The translations under genes and the position numbers were made by a program. 64,000 nucleotides of DNA, from positions 1 to 64,000 of the forward strand of contig NW_004086009.1 of NCBI RefSeq assembly GCF_000220395.1, in the 5' to 3' direction. The notes under the pieces are model-generated. The model worked only from the letters and a program-made list of their open reading frames with translations. It had not been told where the DNA came from and ran no database searches. Origin of the DNA: Ichthyophthirius multifiliis (Eukaryota; Ciliophora; Oligohymenophorea; Hymenostomatida). Below, in pieces: positions 53,734 to 64,000 of the stretch; positions within the stretch are counted from its first letter, which is position 1, and each line of letters starts with the position of its first letter.

Positions 53734-56352
53734 ATGGTAAAAATTATTTATTCTATTTTTTATTTTTTAAAAAGGGTATAAATGAAAATATATTAGGAAT
53801 TTTAAAAGATTAAAATTTACCTAGATCATTAGAAGAAGCAAATTTACTTCATTTATATTTTCAATAATTAACATTTTTTAGTAAGCTAATAGATTAATTT
53901 GGTGCTGAACATAAAGATTTAATCATATCAAGTGTAAAAAATAACTCAAAAATAAAAATAAAATAAAAATAGATATGGCGTACAATCAAATACGAAAAAA
54001 TAGATTTAAACCAAATAATATTTAAAGAAAAAGACCCTTCAAACGGAAAAATGTACGTAATAATAGAAGGTGAAGTAGCAGTAGCAATTAAAAAGAAAAT
54101 AAACATTTTCGAAGAAATAAACAGATAAAACTCCAAATCAATAAAAGATCCATCTACTCCTCCTTAAACTACAAAATCTTAATCAAAAAATTTTCATTTT
54201 GATCCAAGTTTATTAGGTGATGTAGTCGCGACTTTAAAATCAGGTTTTTGTTTTGGTGAAAAAGCAATTTTAGAAGAAGGAGGAATTCGAATGGCGACTG
54301 TATATGCAACATAACCATGTGAAACTTTAGTGTTTTTTTTTGTTTCCAAATATTTTTTTTAATTTTAAATTTTAGAATTATGAGAGAAGATTTTCTTGCA
54401 ATAAAAAAAATGATTGTTAGTGGACATTTAAACAAACTAGAAATTTTAAAAAGGGTCGTGCCAGGTTTAAAATATGTAAATTCGTCTTAAATAATGGAAT
54501 AATTAGCTTATGTTTTTGACGAATAAACATTCTCTAAATATGAAAAAATAACAATTAAGGATTAAAATAATTATTTAATTTTTATTTTGGTAGAAGGAGA
54601 AGTCGAATTGTAAATAAATTTACATTAGAAGGATATTTTGAAAAATAATTATTATTAAAAAAATGAAACTTATACTATTAAAATTTCAGAAATAACGCAA
54701 TAATAGTTTATTGGTGAAGAAATTCTTTTAGAAAATAATCATAAATATACGGCTGTTGTAAAAAGTCAAAAAGCTAAATTTTATGTAGTATAAAAAACTT
54801 CGTTTTTAATGAAATTTCCTAAGGATACAATTAATAGTTTAAAGGAACTTTACGTCTTAAAAGAATAAAGGAGAAACGAACAGTTAAAAAAATAAATGGA
54901 TAAAATTTATGCGGAATTCGAAAAAGAAGAAATCAAATATTCTAGAAGTAATAATAATTAATTACTCAAAAATAAGTTTTTGAAATAATACTTGAATAAT
55001 ATTATTGAAAAAATAATTCTTAAAAATACTGAAGATGATGATGTTTAGTTAAAAGAAAATAAATAAATTAAACTTAAGCCTATTTTTTAATTAAATAATT
55101 AAGAAAAGTTATTATAACAAACCAATTTGTAAAATAAAATCAAACTTTTAAAATAAAAACAAAAGGAAGGAAATTTATCTAAAGAAGATGACCAAGAAAT
55201 ATGTGAAATTGTAAAAAAATAAGTTAATTCTTTACTCTATATATTAATTCCTGAAAAAGAATCAATTAATAATTACAAATAGTTTAAATATAATAAAAAT
55301 AAAGTAACATTTTATATATAAGTTATATATATTAAAATATTAAAATTAAATATATATATAAAAAAGAATAATCAATAATATCAAATAAATTAAAGTTTCA
55401 ATGAATCAGGTTCATTATAAAATAATTCTTAAAATATTTCAATAATAAACTAAAGCAGTAATAATATAAAGCAAGATGTAAATAAATACTATTATAAAAA
55501 CACAGATAATACATTTTAATAATAATAAAAATAATAATTTGTTATTGAAGGCACTTTTGACTTAGGATGCAATAGTTATGAATAATTATAATAAGATATA
55601 AAATCATAACTTAAAAAAAAAGGACTTTTAAAATTAGAGTTTGATGATAGAGTTAATATTTAGAATATATTTCCTAATTTATATTTGCATAAAAAATAAT
55701 AAATTGATAAAAGAATTAAAAAATTTAAATAAAAAAATAATTAATTAGAAGAAAGTTTTAATTTATGTAATGTTTAATCAACTTAAAAAACTATTGAAGA
55801 ATAATAATAAAAATATAATAATGACTCTTAAAAGAAAGAATATACTTAAATTTTAATAACTGAAAATACATAATAATAAGAATAAAAATAAAGCATAAAT
55901 AATAGATATGAAAACTTAAATTTACCAAAAATCATATGTATTTCTAGTAAAGATAATAAAAAAATAGATTTTAATAAGCTAAATAATATGAAATTAAATT
56001 AAAAAATTAAAATAAATGCAAGTAAATCACCTCGTCTTTAAAATAATAATCTGATTTCTTAAAATAAGATTTTAACTCCCCAAAAAATATGTTCATTCAA
56101 ATAAGAAATATAAAATTAAAAAAATAAATAATCTCCAAAATCTTAAAAAGGATAAGAAAAAAAAGATTCTTAAAATTAAATTTCGCTTACTAATGGTAAA
56201 AAAATATACTCTGTTCATACAAATTGTAATTTTTAAATACTTGATCATATATAAAATAAAATTTAATAAAAAAATCTTATGGCCAAATAATTTTGTAAAG
56301 AATAAACTCTTTAAGGCCTGGTATATTTAGTCAGATATTATAAAAAAAATGA
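53734..56352 (+). CDS. protein with two cyclic-nucleotide-binding domains, about 824 aa
   Basis: Binds cAMP or cGMP (inferred); no kinase or channel domain is present. ATG 53734-53736 is followed directly by a 38-bp intron (53737-53774), so the start codon is its own exon; the protein reads MGINENILGIL. Other introns: 54332-54375 (44 bp) and 55304-55366 (63 bp). First cNMP beta barrel: YEKIDLNQIIFKEKDPSNGK, MYVIIEGEVAVAIKKK, an insert, then SGFCFGEKAILEEGGIRMAT, resembling the phosphate-binding cassette (FGExAL..xxxRxAT). Second: FILVEGEVELQ, then FIGEEILLENNHKYTAVVKS, where the cassette Arg is replaced, so the second site may not bind. The C-terminal half is K/Q/N-rich low complexity with some coiled coil. 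The final A8 (56342-56349) needs one extra A; TGA at 56350-56352 then closes the frame and the length is a multiple of three. Gly2 leaves N-myristoylation possible. Confidence 0.83.
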
Positions 56353-56560
56353 TGTACTGTTCTTAATATTTATTAAATAATATATGATAATTTTATAATT
56401 TAAAAATAAAATATTTATAAAAGTATTTATTAATACATTTTTTTATAATATTTTAGCAATTTTTATAATATGGATTGAATTAATATAATTTTTTACATAT
56501 AAAAATTTAAAATTAGATTAAAAATATTTAACATATACATATATAAATTATGTATAAAAA
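56353..56560. other. short spacer between converging genes
   Basis: A+T-only 3' flanks. If the extra A is not real, the upstream reading frame would continue into this region without a TGA. Confidence 0.4.
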
Positions 56561-59500
56561 TCAATAAAATTGTCTTTGTTTTTTTATTTATTATAGTTTT
56601 TTTTCAAAATGTTATTCAACCATTAAAAAGTCTTTTTAATCATCATCATCTTCATTTAAATAATCTTCAATGCAAAACGAAGGTGTTTAATTTGTTTAAA
56701 ATATAACTTATAATAGACTATATTTAAAAGAAAAATATAATAATAAATTTATTACGATATATTATTTACATATCTTTTTTTTTCGATAATCCTAAAGAAA
56801 ATAGAATATTTTCGCATGTAGCATATAAAAGAGCCATTCGATCTTAAAATAAATTCTAAAAACAATACAAATTAGCAGTAGGATCTCCTTTATTAAAATT
56901 GAATTACTCATTATTTAACGTAATTTAAAAAAATCTCATCATAGTGACAAAGCATTTTTTTTATTCTTCCAATTAATTAACTTTAGATCTATTTTTTTTA
57001 TTCTTAAAATATATGCAAATAAAAAATTTACAATATTTGATTATTCCAGAAATAAACTAAATAATTATGCGTATCTTAGCAATCAACTAGTTTTTAAAAA
57101 GTACTCAAATTTTTATCCTAGTTTAAATTTTTTAATACTTATTTTTTTTTATTAATACTTTTAAACCCAAAATACTCTCTCTATATAGCATAAAAACTTA
57201 CTCCATTTTTTTTAATTAGCATAATATCAGGCAAAATATTCAAAAAACTTCCAATTTTAGTTCCTTGGTATTTATTATTTAAAACCGTTAAATTTAGTAT
57301 AGGATTTAAAATTTCCTTTTTATTTTCTTTTTAGGTAAAACAAAAACAACAAGCCGATTATTTCTCAGAATAAATTTCCAAATCAATATTTATAGGCTTC
57401 GAAGGTTCTCCTCCTTAAAGATTCACATTAAAATTTTGCCCTAAATTATACTTTAAACTACTTATAGGAATATTTACATATGCAACTGAAATTTCAATAT
57501 CGTTTCTAAGGGAAGTAGAGGCATTTGGAGGAATATAATGCATTACAAATTCTATACACAATTAGAGATTAGCGAATTTATTTTATTCATATAAATTGTG
57601 CTTTATTATAATTGTATTTTCGTCATTTTTATTTTCGAAAATCCATTTATGCTATTTTTAAATATTCCAAAAAGCTTCCACTCTGCAAGTATTTCCAATA
57701 AAGGAATTTTTCCCAGCATCATATAGACTTGTATAGATTTTTCTGTGCGTAATTTTATTAGACGGAAATTATTTAATATCTGGAAAAGGCACTCCTTCAG
57801 CAAAATTTAGTGTTATTTCAATTAAAAGTTAGTTTGGAGGACAGTATTAATTATCCAAAACTGACAAATTTGCATCTTCTGGGATATTTTTTACATAATG
57901 TAAATCTTAATATACTTATTTTTCGTTAAGAGTTGGTAATAGACATATTGAAGGGGTGTTTAGTTTTTTTTGATGCATTTTTCTAAAAAAAGATAAACGG
58001 AAATTCTTTGGCATGCATTTGAAAGTTTATATAAGATCCTATAATTGTATTTTATTTTACTGTTTTATTTTAAAAATGGCTTTTTAGGCTAAAGAAGATA
58101 TTTTTTCGGATTCGTCTAAAATATTTAGAAATTCATTAAGTTCAATATATCTGCTTTAGTCCTTATCTATTTATCTAAATAATTATTCAAGTTCATCTTA
58201 TTATAAGTCTACTCCGAAATTTTTCAATAGTAAATGGAATTATACAATATTTAATTTATTTGAATTTTCTACATTTATTTTTTTGAATTATTTTTTTAAA
58301 ATGTTTTTTATGTTTTCAACTGTCATTAATTCACTTAGGATTTTTTCTTGCATTATTTATTTAAACTCTTGGAAATTTATTGTCCCATCACGATTTTTAT
58401 CGTATTATTATTTGTAATTTATTAATTCATCAGAGGAAATTTAAATGCCAATTTTTGGAAAAATCGAAGATAATTCTTCTATTGTGATTTACTTATCACC
58501 ATTTATGTCTACTTCTTTAAAAAGAAAAGAAATTTCATTTTCCATTTCTTCATTTATAAATATTATTTAGTTGCTTTTTTTCTTTTCTTGTATGTATTGT
58601 TCTTCATATTAATATTCTTCTTCTTCTTCGTTTTATTGTTCTTGTAAATTTCCTTCTTGGAAGTATTATTTGAATTCTGAATATGTTAAACTTCCTCCAT
58701 TATCTAAATCTATGCAATTAAATAAATTTATATAGTCAATTTCTTCAAAAGCTATTATTTATTATTATTCATATTCATTTTCTAATTATTAATTTTAGTT
58801 TTAGAACAATTAAAAGCATTTTTAAATGAATTAATTTTTTTCAAGTAATGGAGAAGTCCCTTTAGGAAAAAAAAAGTCAGCAATTTATTTATTATTATAG
58901 TTGTAAATTTTGTTTATTTCATCTTGTATAATAGCTGCCTTTTAAAAATTTTTCTATACAAATTATTTCCTTTTTTATCTTTAAAACCTTCCTTCGTCAT
59001 CATCATCTTATCCTTCATCACTTTCTTCTTCCTTTTATTTTTCCAAAAAGGCTTTTTTATTAATTTTATAATCATTTATTTTATTTTTGATTTCCACAAG
59101 TTAATCTTAATAAATATACTAATGTTGATCTTCATTTATGTTTGGACTGATTTTCAAATATTCAAATAATGTTTGACTACTTATTTCTTAGGAATTATTT
59201 TTGCAGCAGATTTCTTGTTAAATTTTCAAAAGTTACTCATTATTATCTGAAAAGCTAACATTAAAAAACTAAAAAACTTTACTAACTGAATACAAATTCC
59301 ATTTAGAATAATCTTTTTCTAAAAAAAAATTAAAAAATTAATCAAAATTAAGTTTTTTGCACTTCATTATATAAAAGCATAACTTGTTGAAAATTTTTTC
59401 GATTTATTCAATAAAAACGACAATTTCAAGACAATTCATAATTCCGCTTAATCCATATTAATAATAAAGACTTTCAATTTGTTAATTATTTAATTAAAAT

Positions 59501-60323
59501 CCGATAGAAGTTAATGCAAGTTCTAAGTCTTATAATTTATATAATAACTTTTCTGAATTATCGAAACAGGCAAAAAAATCAATTGAAAGAATTTTTATTT
59601 ATTGACATTTTTATTATAGATCAATTAATATTTTGCTGTTAGCTTAAACGTTTATTGCTTCGATTTAATTTACTGCTTATTTTAAAATCATTTTGATTTA
59701 AATTTAAAAACTTTTAAAATTATTGCTCTGAGATATCTTTTATTGATCAGAAATTTCATTAAAAATTTGGCTTATTTCCTTTTAGGAAATTCTTATTAAA
59801 AACAAATGTTCTTCCAAAATAGAATTGAACTAATCGTAATCTAACTGAGTCTAAACTTATTTTGAGTTTTATTCGTTTTGGTTTAATTTGTTGAACTCTA
59901 ATATATATTTAAAATAGGTACTTATGGAGCTTTTTCTATATTAAATATCATAAAGAAAGTGGCTTTATATAAGCTTTTTTAATCCATATACTTTATATGC
60001 TAAATTCATGTATCCCATTTAATTACTTACTTTGTCTAAAAAATAAGTAAACAGTTAGTTTATTTATTAATTTTCTACCTGTATACTTAATTAATTTAAA
60101 AAGTTTTCAAGTTATTCTTCACTAATATTTTATAAGTAAAATAATGTTTATTATTCAAAAAAATTATTTTTTACTTTTTTAATAAACGAGTGTATTAAGT
60201 ATCTTATTGAATAAAAAGAAAAAAGATATCAAGCTTATTTAACTTAGAAGCTTTTTAGATACATTTTATAATATCTTATATAGTACTGTTGTTCTATATA
60301 ATGATTTTTTCTTGTTTTTACAT
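56561..60323 (-). CDS. large EF-hand protein, about 1227 aa
   Basis: Family not recognised beyond its calcium-binding motifs. ATG 60321-60323, TGA 56561-56563. Introns 57003-57031 (29 bp) and 56718-56769 (52 bp); A-run breaks at 60175-60180 and 56992-56999 each need one A. The total is then a multiple of three. The N-terminal roughly 500 residues are helical. Four EF-hand-like loops follow between about 58750 and 58100: DLDNGGSLTYSEF, DINGDKQITIEEL, DKNRDGTINFQEF and DKDQSRYIELNEF. Acidic stretches precede them (DEGQDDDDEG). After the EF hands comes a beta-rich region that looks C2-like (QLLIEITLNFAEGVPFPDIK, then FIGNTCRVEAFWNI and NDIEISVAYVNIPI). The end is acidic (IEDYLNEDDDDQKDFL). The layout suggests a calcium-responsive membrane or cilium protein; that is inference. 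The start may lie further upstream through the 45-bp repeats. Confidence 0.78.
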
Positions 60324-60374
60324 TATTTAGTTATTTTCTTGTTAAATTTAATACATATTATTATTTAAAAATTC

Positions 60375-60600
60375 ATATTTTGAAAAATTAATGCCTTAAA
60401 AACCTTAATCTTGAAAACTATTTTGTTTGAATCTGTCATTTTAAAAACTTTAATTTTGGAAGCTATTTTATTTTGATCTCTCTTTTAACATACTTTAACC
60501 TTGAAAGCTATTTTATTTTAATCTATTATTTTAAAAATCTTAATCTTAAAAACTATTTTATTCAATTTATTTGTTTTAAAAACTTTTATTTTATAATTTT
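60375..60600 (-). repeat. 45-bp tandem repeat, about 5 units
   Basis: Imperfect units recur exactly every 45 bp (the CTA of the motif AGCTATTTTA or its variants at 60418, 60463, 60508 and 60553). On the minus strand each unit is 15 codons without a stop and reads as variants of D-Q/S-N-K-I-V/A-F-K-I/V-K-V-F. One extra A near 60318 would fuse this frame to the downstream EF-hand gene, so it may be that gene's true N-terminus. Confidence 0.75.
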
Positions 60601-61948
60601 TTTAACATTTTATTTTCAATTAATTGTATTTTTGTATTTAAAATTTATTTTTTAAAAATAATTATGTTTTTGATTTAATTAATTTATAAAAACTAAATAT
60701 TATTTATAATTTTACAATTAATTAATTGATAATAAAAATGTTTTTAATATTTTTTAATTCAATATTTTTTTATATTAAAAACATTAAGATATTTATGGTT
60801 AAAAATAATTATTTATTGTTTAATAATTTTATACATAAGTATATTTGAATAAATAATATTTTTAATAAAAAATATTTCAAAAAAGTATTTAAAAAAAGAA
60901 AAGTCAGCAAATAAATAAAATTAGAAATCATTTGTCCATAAAAAATATAAAAATAATGCATTCCAACTGTTTAAATATAATCAAAAATAATAACATCATA
61001 TAAAAAATTAATAAAAGTCCTTATGTTTATATAAGATAAAGAGTATTTAATATAAATAGTCATATTTTTTTAAAAAAATTAATAATTATAGAAGTTATTT
61101 AAAAATCAAAACAACTTATCTTATTTATATAAATTTCTATTTAAAATTCAATGTAAAAAAAATATATTAAATACAATATAATTCTTAAAAAATAAATGCA
61201 TTTATACTAAAAATAATTTGATTAATAAATTATATCAAATTATAAAACGCTATTTATTGCAGATAATTTGTTTAACGATATGTTAAGCAAATAATAATTT
61301 AATGAAATAATGAACATATAAAAAAGTTAAAAAAGTTATCTAATTTATAGATTTTTATATAACTTTCGTGGTTTTTTTTAAACAAGAAAATTATAAAATA
61401 ATTCAAGAAACTTGTTAATAGAATAATAATTCTTATTTTAGTAACATGGAATATGTAAGATGATTTAATAAAAAAAATAGTTCACTTATTAATAAATAAA
61501 CTTATGTTTAAGTATTTATGAAATCTTTTTTTAAAAATAAAATATATAAAAAAATAGACTAATGTAATTAAAAAAAAAAATATTTAAATATTATTGTAAT
61601 TTTGTTCTTAAATAAACAATTTTAAAATGCATCTGATTAAATAATTAAAAATTATACATAAGAAAACGAATTAATTCATTTTTATTCAAATATTTAAGTT
61701 AGTAAATTAATTAAAAAAGTTAAAGTATTTCTCTACAAGTATCTATTTTAATATATTTTTATCAAACACACTATTTTTAACTTGGCTTAATAAATAAGAA
61801 ATTCCGGTAGATAGTTATACTTAATAACTTATTTTAATTATAAAAAGTGACCTATTATAACATTTAGGCATTTAGTAAAAAAATTCAATAAAAAAAAAGT
61901 ATAAAAAATTATTAAATAAGTTAAGAAATTAATTAGAATTTTGATCTT
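60601..61948. other. spacer
   Basis: A+T-rich. The minus-strand frame of the 45-bp repeat remains open into the first part. No other gene is seen. Confidence 0.4.
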
Positions 61949-62329
61949 ATGAAGACTTATTTAAAAATAACAGATACAGTAGATATGGAATTATAATTAT
62001 TTTTCTGTTTTTCTACATAAATAATTGTTTAAGGATTTTTTACTATAATTATTTTAATAAACTTAATTAAAAAAAGGCCAATATCCATTTTAACTCGCTC
62101 TATTTTATTTTTTTAATTGATTGAGTTTTTTTTAAAAAAATAATAAAAATTAAATGCAAGTAATAATAAGTTTTTAGAAATGATCTTTTATGGGATATGC
62201 ATAAAATATACTTTTTAAAAAAATAATTCTAAAGTAATAATATATAATCAATATCATATAAGATTAAATAATACATATATATTTTATTTTATTTTTTAAA
62301 AAAAATATTTATTTAAAAAAATAAATTGA
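61949..62329 (+). CDS. weak ORF, 126 aa, hydrophobic
   Basis: ATG 61949-61951 to TGA 62327-62329. The product begins MKTYLKITDTVDMELQLFFC, with one hydrophobic stretch (IIVQGFFTIIILINLI) and a basic second half. It has protein-like composition, but there is no family match and such a length is not rare without TAA/TAG stops. Confidence 0.25.
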
Positions 62330-62665
62330 TAATATTAAAATAATTTTTTTATTTATTTTTTTTAATTCAAATTTAATTATCTTTTAAAGTTCTATTTATT
62401 GTGGTTATATTTTTATTAGAACTTTATTAATCTTTTTTTTAAAAAAAAATTATTTAAGTTTAAATTATTATTACTTATTTGTTTATTAGATTATTTATGC
62501 AAAAATAAAAATGTAAGGAAAAATAAAGGGATTATATTTATTAATAGTTATACAAAAAAAAGTATTATTGACCTATTTTTAAATTAAAAATTTTAAATTA
62601 TAATTATATAATTTTACCATAAAATTATAGATGTATCTTTGCATTCAGTTTTATTAAAATTCCTA
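62330..62665. other. spacer
   Basis: A+T-rich; no gene is seen, apart from a possible upstream extension of the next ORF. Confidence 0.4.
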
Positions 62666-63289
62666 ATGTTTTATGGAAATCCAAATAAACTAGTGAAATT
62701 GTATAATACTCTTATTAAACCACAAACAAACAAAATTATTAAACAATATTTTAGCTATAATAAAAAAATGATTAATATATAAAAATTTAATTTTACTTAT
62801 TTTTTAAAAAGGGAATTTGTCTATTGTAATTTTTATAGCCTTTATAATAATGCAAAACAACATAATATAAATACTGAAGTAATTATAAAAGTAACAGTTG
62901 AAGCGTATGCATAACTAAATTTATAAATTATTATATAAAATTATTTGTAAATTATATTTGATTTACTAGTAAATATAGCTTAAATTAGGAATCAAAATAA
63001 TTATAAAAAACATTATAGAAGCTAAAAAATATACAAAAATTAGAAAATACATTAAATATTTAAATCTTAATTTATGGTGGCTTATTTTTATTAAAATAGT
63101 CAACCTTTTAATAAAATAAAATATTTATTCAATAAAAAAATTACCATATATAAGAAACATATGTGTATATAAACAGAGTAAACTAAACTACTATTAATTG
63201 CAATACTTAATATACGTTTATATATTTATTAATTATATCAAAATAATCATTATAATAATAAGCATGGTTTATATATTTATAAAATATGA
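62666..63289 (+). CDS. weak ORF, 207 aa
   Basis: ATG 62666-62668 to TGA 63287-63289; the same frame is open further upstream to about 62619. The first half is the more protein-like part (MFYGNPNKLVKLYNTLIKPQ, then FLKREFVYCNFYSLYNN and VIIKVTVEAYAQ). The second half becomes generic A+T translation. No family is recognised. It may be one exon of a gene whose splice sites I cannot see, or chance. Confidence 0.27.
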
Positions 63290-64000
63290 CAATATTATAT
63301 GTATGTATGGACATCAAATCTAAATATAAAATTATGTTTTTTAAATTTATTAAAAAATAATTTATTTATACATAAAAAAAGAATAATAACTAAAATGTGA
63401 ACTTTTATTACTATTGTAAAACAGTTTTTTAATCCATTATCTTATGAAACGATAACAATTTATTAATATAAATTTTTTATTAAAAATATAGTTAATATTA
63501 TTAAAACAATAAGAAGAACATTATTAATCATTATCTAACTTTCATTTGTATAATCTAAGTTCTTGAATTTATCAATGCAATCTTTCATTCTAAATTTATT
63601 AATTTCTTTTAAATGTTTAAGTTTTTATTTATTTTTCGGATTTAAATATTTTTTTATTTTTTTAATTTTTTTTATTTACGCTAAATTTATAAATAAAATT
63701 AAATCATTTTATTTTCAAAAATGTAAATTAATTATATAATTTAATAGAAAAAATAAAAATAATACTCATTTTTATAAAATTATAAGCAAATATAATATTA
63801 ATTATAAAAACTGTTTAGTATAAATTAAAAAGAAATATAATTTTAAATAATTTCGAAATTCAAAATAAAAACAAAATTCAATCCATATAAGTTATTTAAA
63901 GCTGTTTGGAATTATTTATTAAAATATTTGACTTAAAAAATAAAATATAATTTTATTCTTATTTGTTATAAATTCTTTGCAAATAAATTTGATTATTTTT
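63290..64000. other. A+T-rich right end
   Basis: No gene is recognised. From about 63540 to 63670 the plus strand is T-rich (CTTTCATTCTAAATTTATT), which in this genome often marks minus-strand coding sequence, so a gene may begin or end here. Confidence 0.35.

Noticed and set aside
54169-54435. Minus-strand ORF opposite the cyclic-nucleotide-binding gene
   Set aside because: Antisense shadow. The plus strand there encodes the FGEKAILEEGG cassette and a supported intron.

Overview
The window is ciliate nuclear DNA. Base composition is extremely AT-rich (well over 80 percent). Every recognisable gene reads through TAA and TAG as glutamine and stops only at TGA, which is the Tetrahymena/Paramecium-type nuclear code. 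Genes are interrupted by very short, almost pure A+T introns with GT...AG ends. I located about 30, from 29 to 121 bp and mostly 40-65 bp. The combination of extreme AT content, this code, a mucocyst-type granule lattice protein and a scaffold gap (52028-52230) fits an oligohymenophorean ciliate. Ichthyophthirius multifiliis is the best guess, but that species call is inference.

Layout, left to right. 148-5076 (-) is a 1.6-kb-residue coiled-coil protein. 5893-9624 (-) is a large type I membrane protein. 10640-12250 (-) is a second coiled-coil protein. 14539-16110 (+) is a protein with a long Glu-Gln dipeptide array. 17533-18026 (-) is a small Q/N/K-rich protein. 18430-20346 (-) is a divergent importin alpha. 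20520-21304 (-) is a decayed WD40 gene. 21931-23157 (+) is ARPC1 of the Arp2/3 complex. 23658-25070 (-) is an N-acylated MORN-repeat protein whose first exon and promoter are tandemly duplicated. 26126-27292 (+) is unknown. 27689-28299 (+) is a RimJ/RimL-type acetyltransferase. 28810-31428 (-) is an AGC-type kinase. 31967-33153 (-) is a granule lattice protein. 33845-35461 (-) is an N-acylated Sec14/CRAL-TRIO protein. 35897-36430 (+) is a small unknown. 36535-39693 (-) is a PI4-kinase beta-like lipid kinase. 40721-41383 (+) is a four-helix membrane protein. 42142-42840 (+) is an FCP1/NIF-like pseudo-phosphatase. 44993-47229 (+) is a bubblegum-type acyl-CoA synthetase. 48517-49227 (+) is splicing factor SF3A2. 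50157-50810 (+) is unknown. 53734-56352 (+) has two cyclic-nucleotide-binding domains. 56561-60323 (-) is an EF-hand protein. The remainder is A+T-rich spacer with (TA)n tracts and a few weak ORFs.

How the genes relate: there is no operon structure; each gene appears to have its own promoter. Several membrane-signalling genes lie between 23.6 and 39.7 kb (acylated MORN protein, AGC kinase, acylated Sec14 protein, PI4-kinase), with a cyclic-nucleotide-binding protein further right. Sec14-like proteins and PI4-kinases act in the same lipid pathway in other eukaryotes; whether their proximity matters here is speculation.

The most striking pattern is that at least 16 reading-frame breaks in 10 genes all sit in A runs on the coding strand, and all are repaired by exactly one extra A. 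Total coding lengths then become multiples of three in every gene whose boundaries are fully resolved. Either the assembly under-calls A runs, or transcripts or ribosomes slip at them. Functional names come from motif recognition by eye; no database search was possible.
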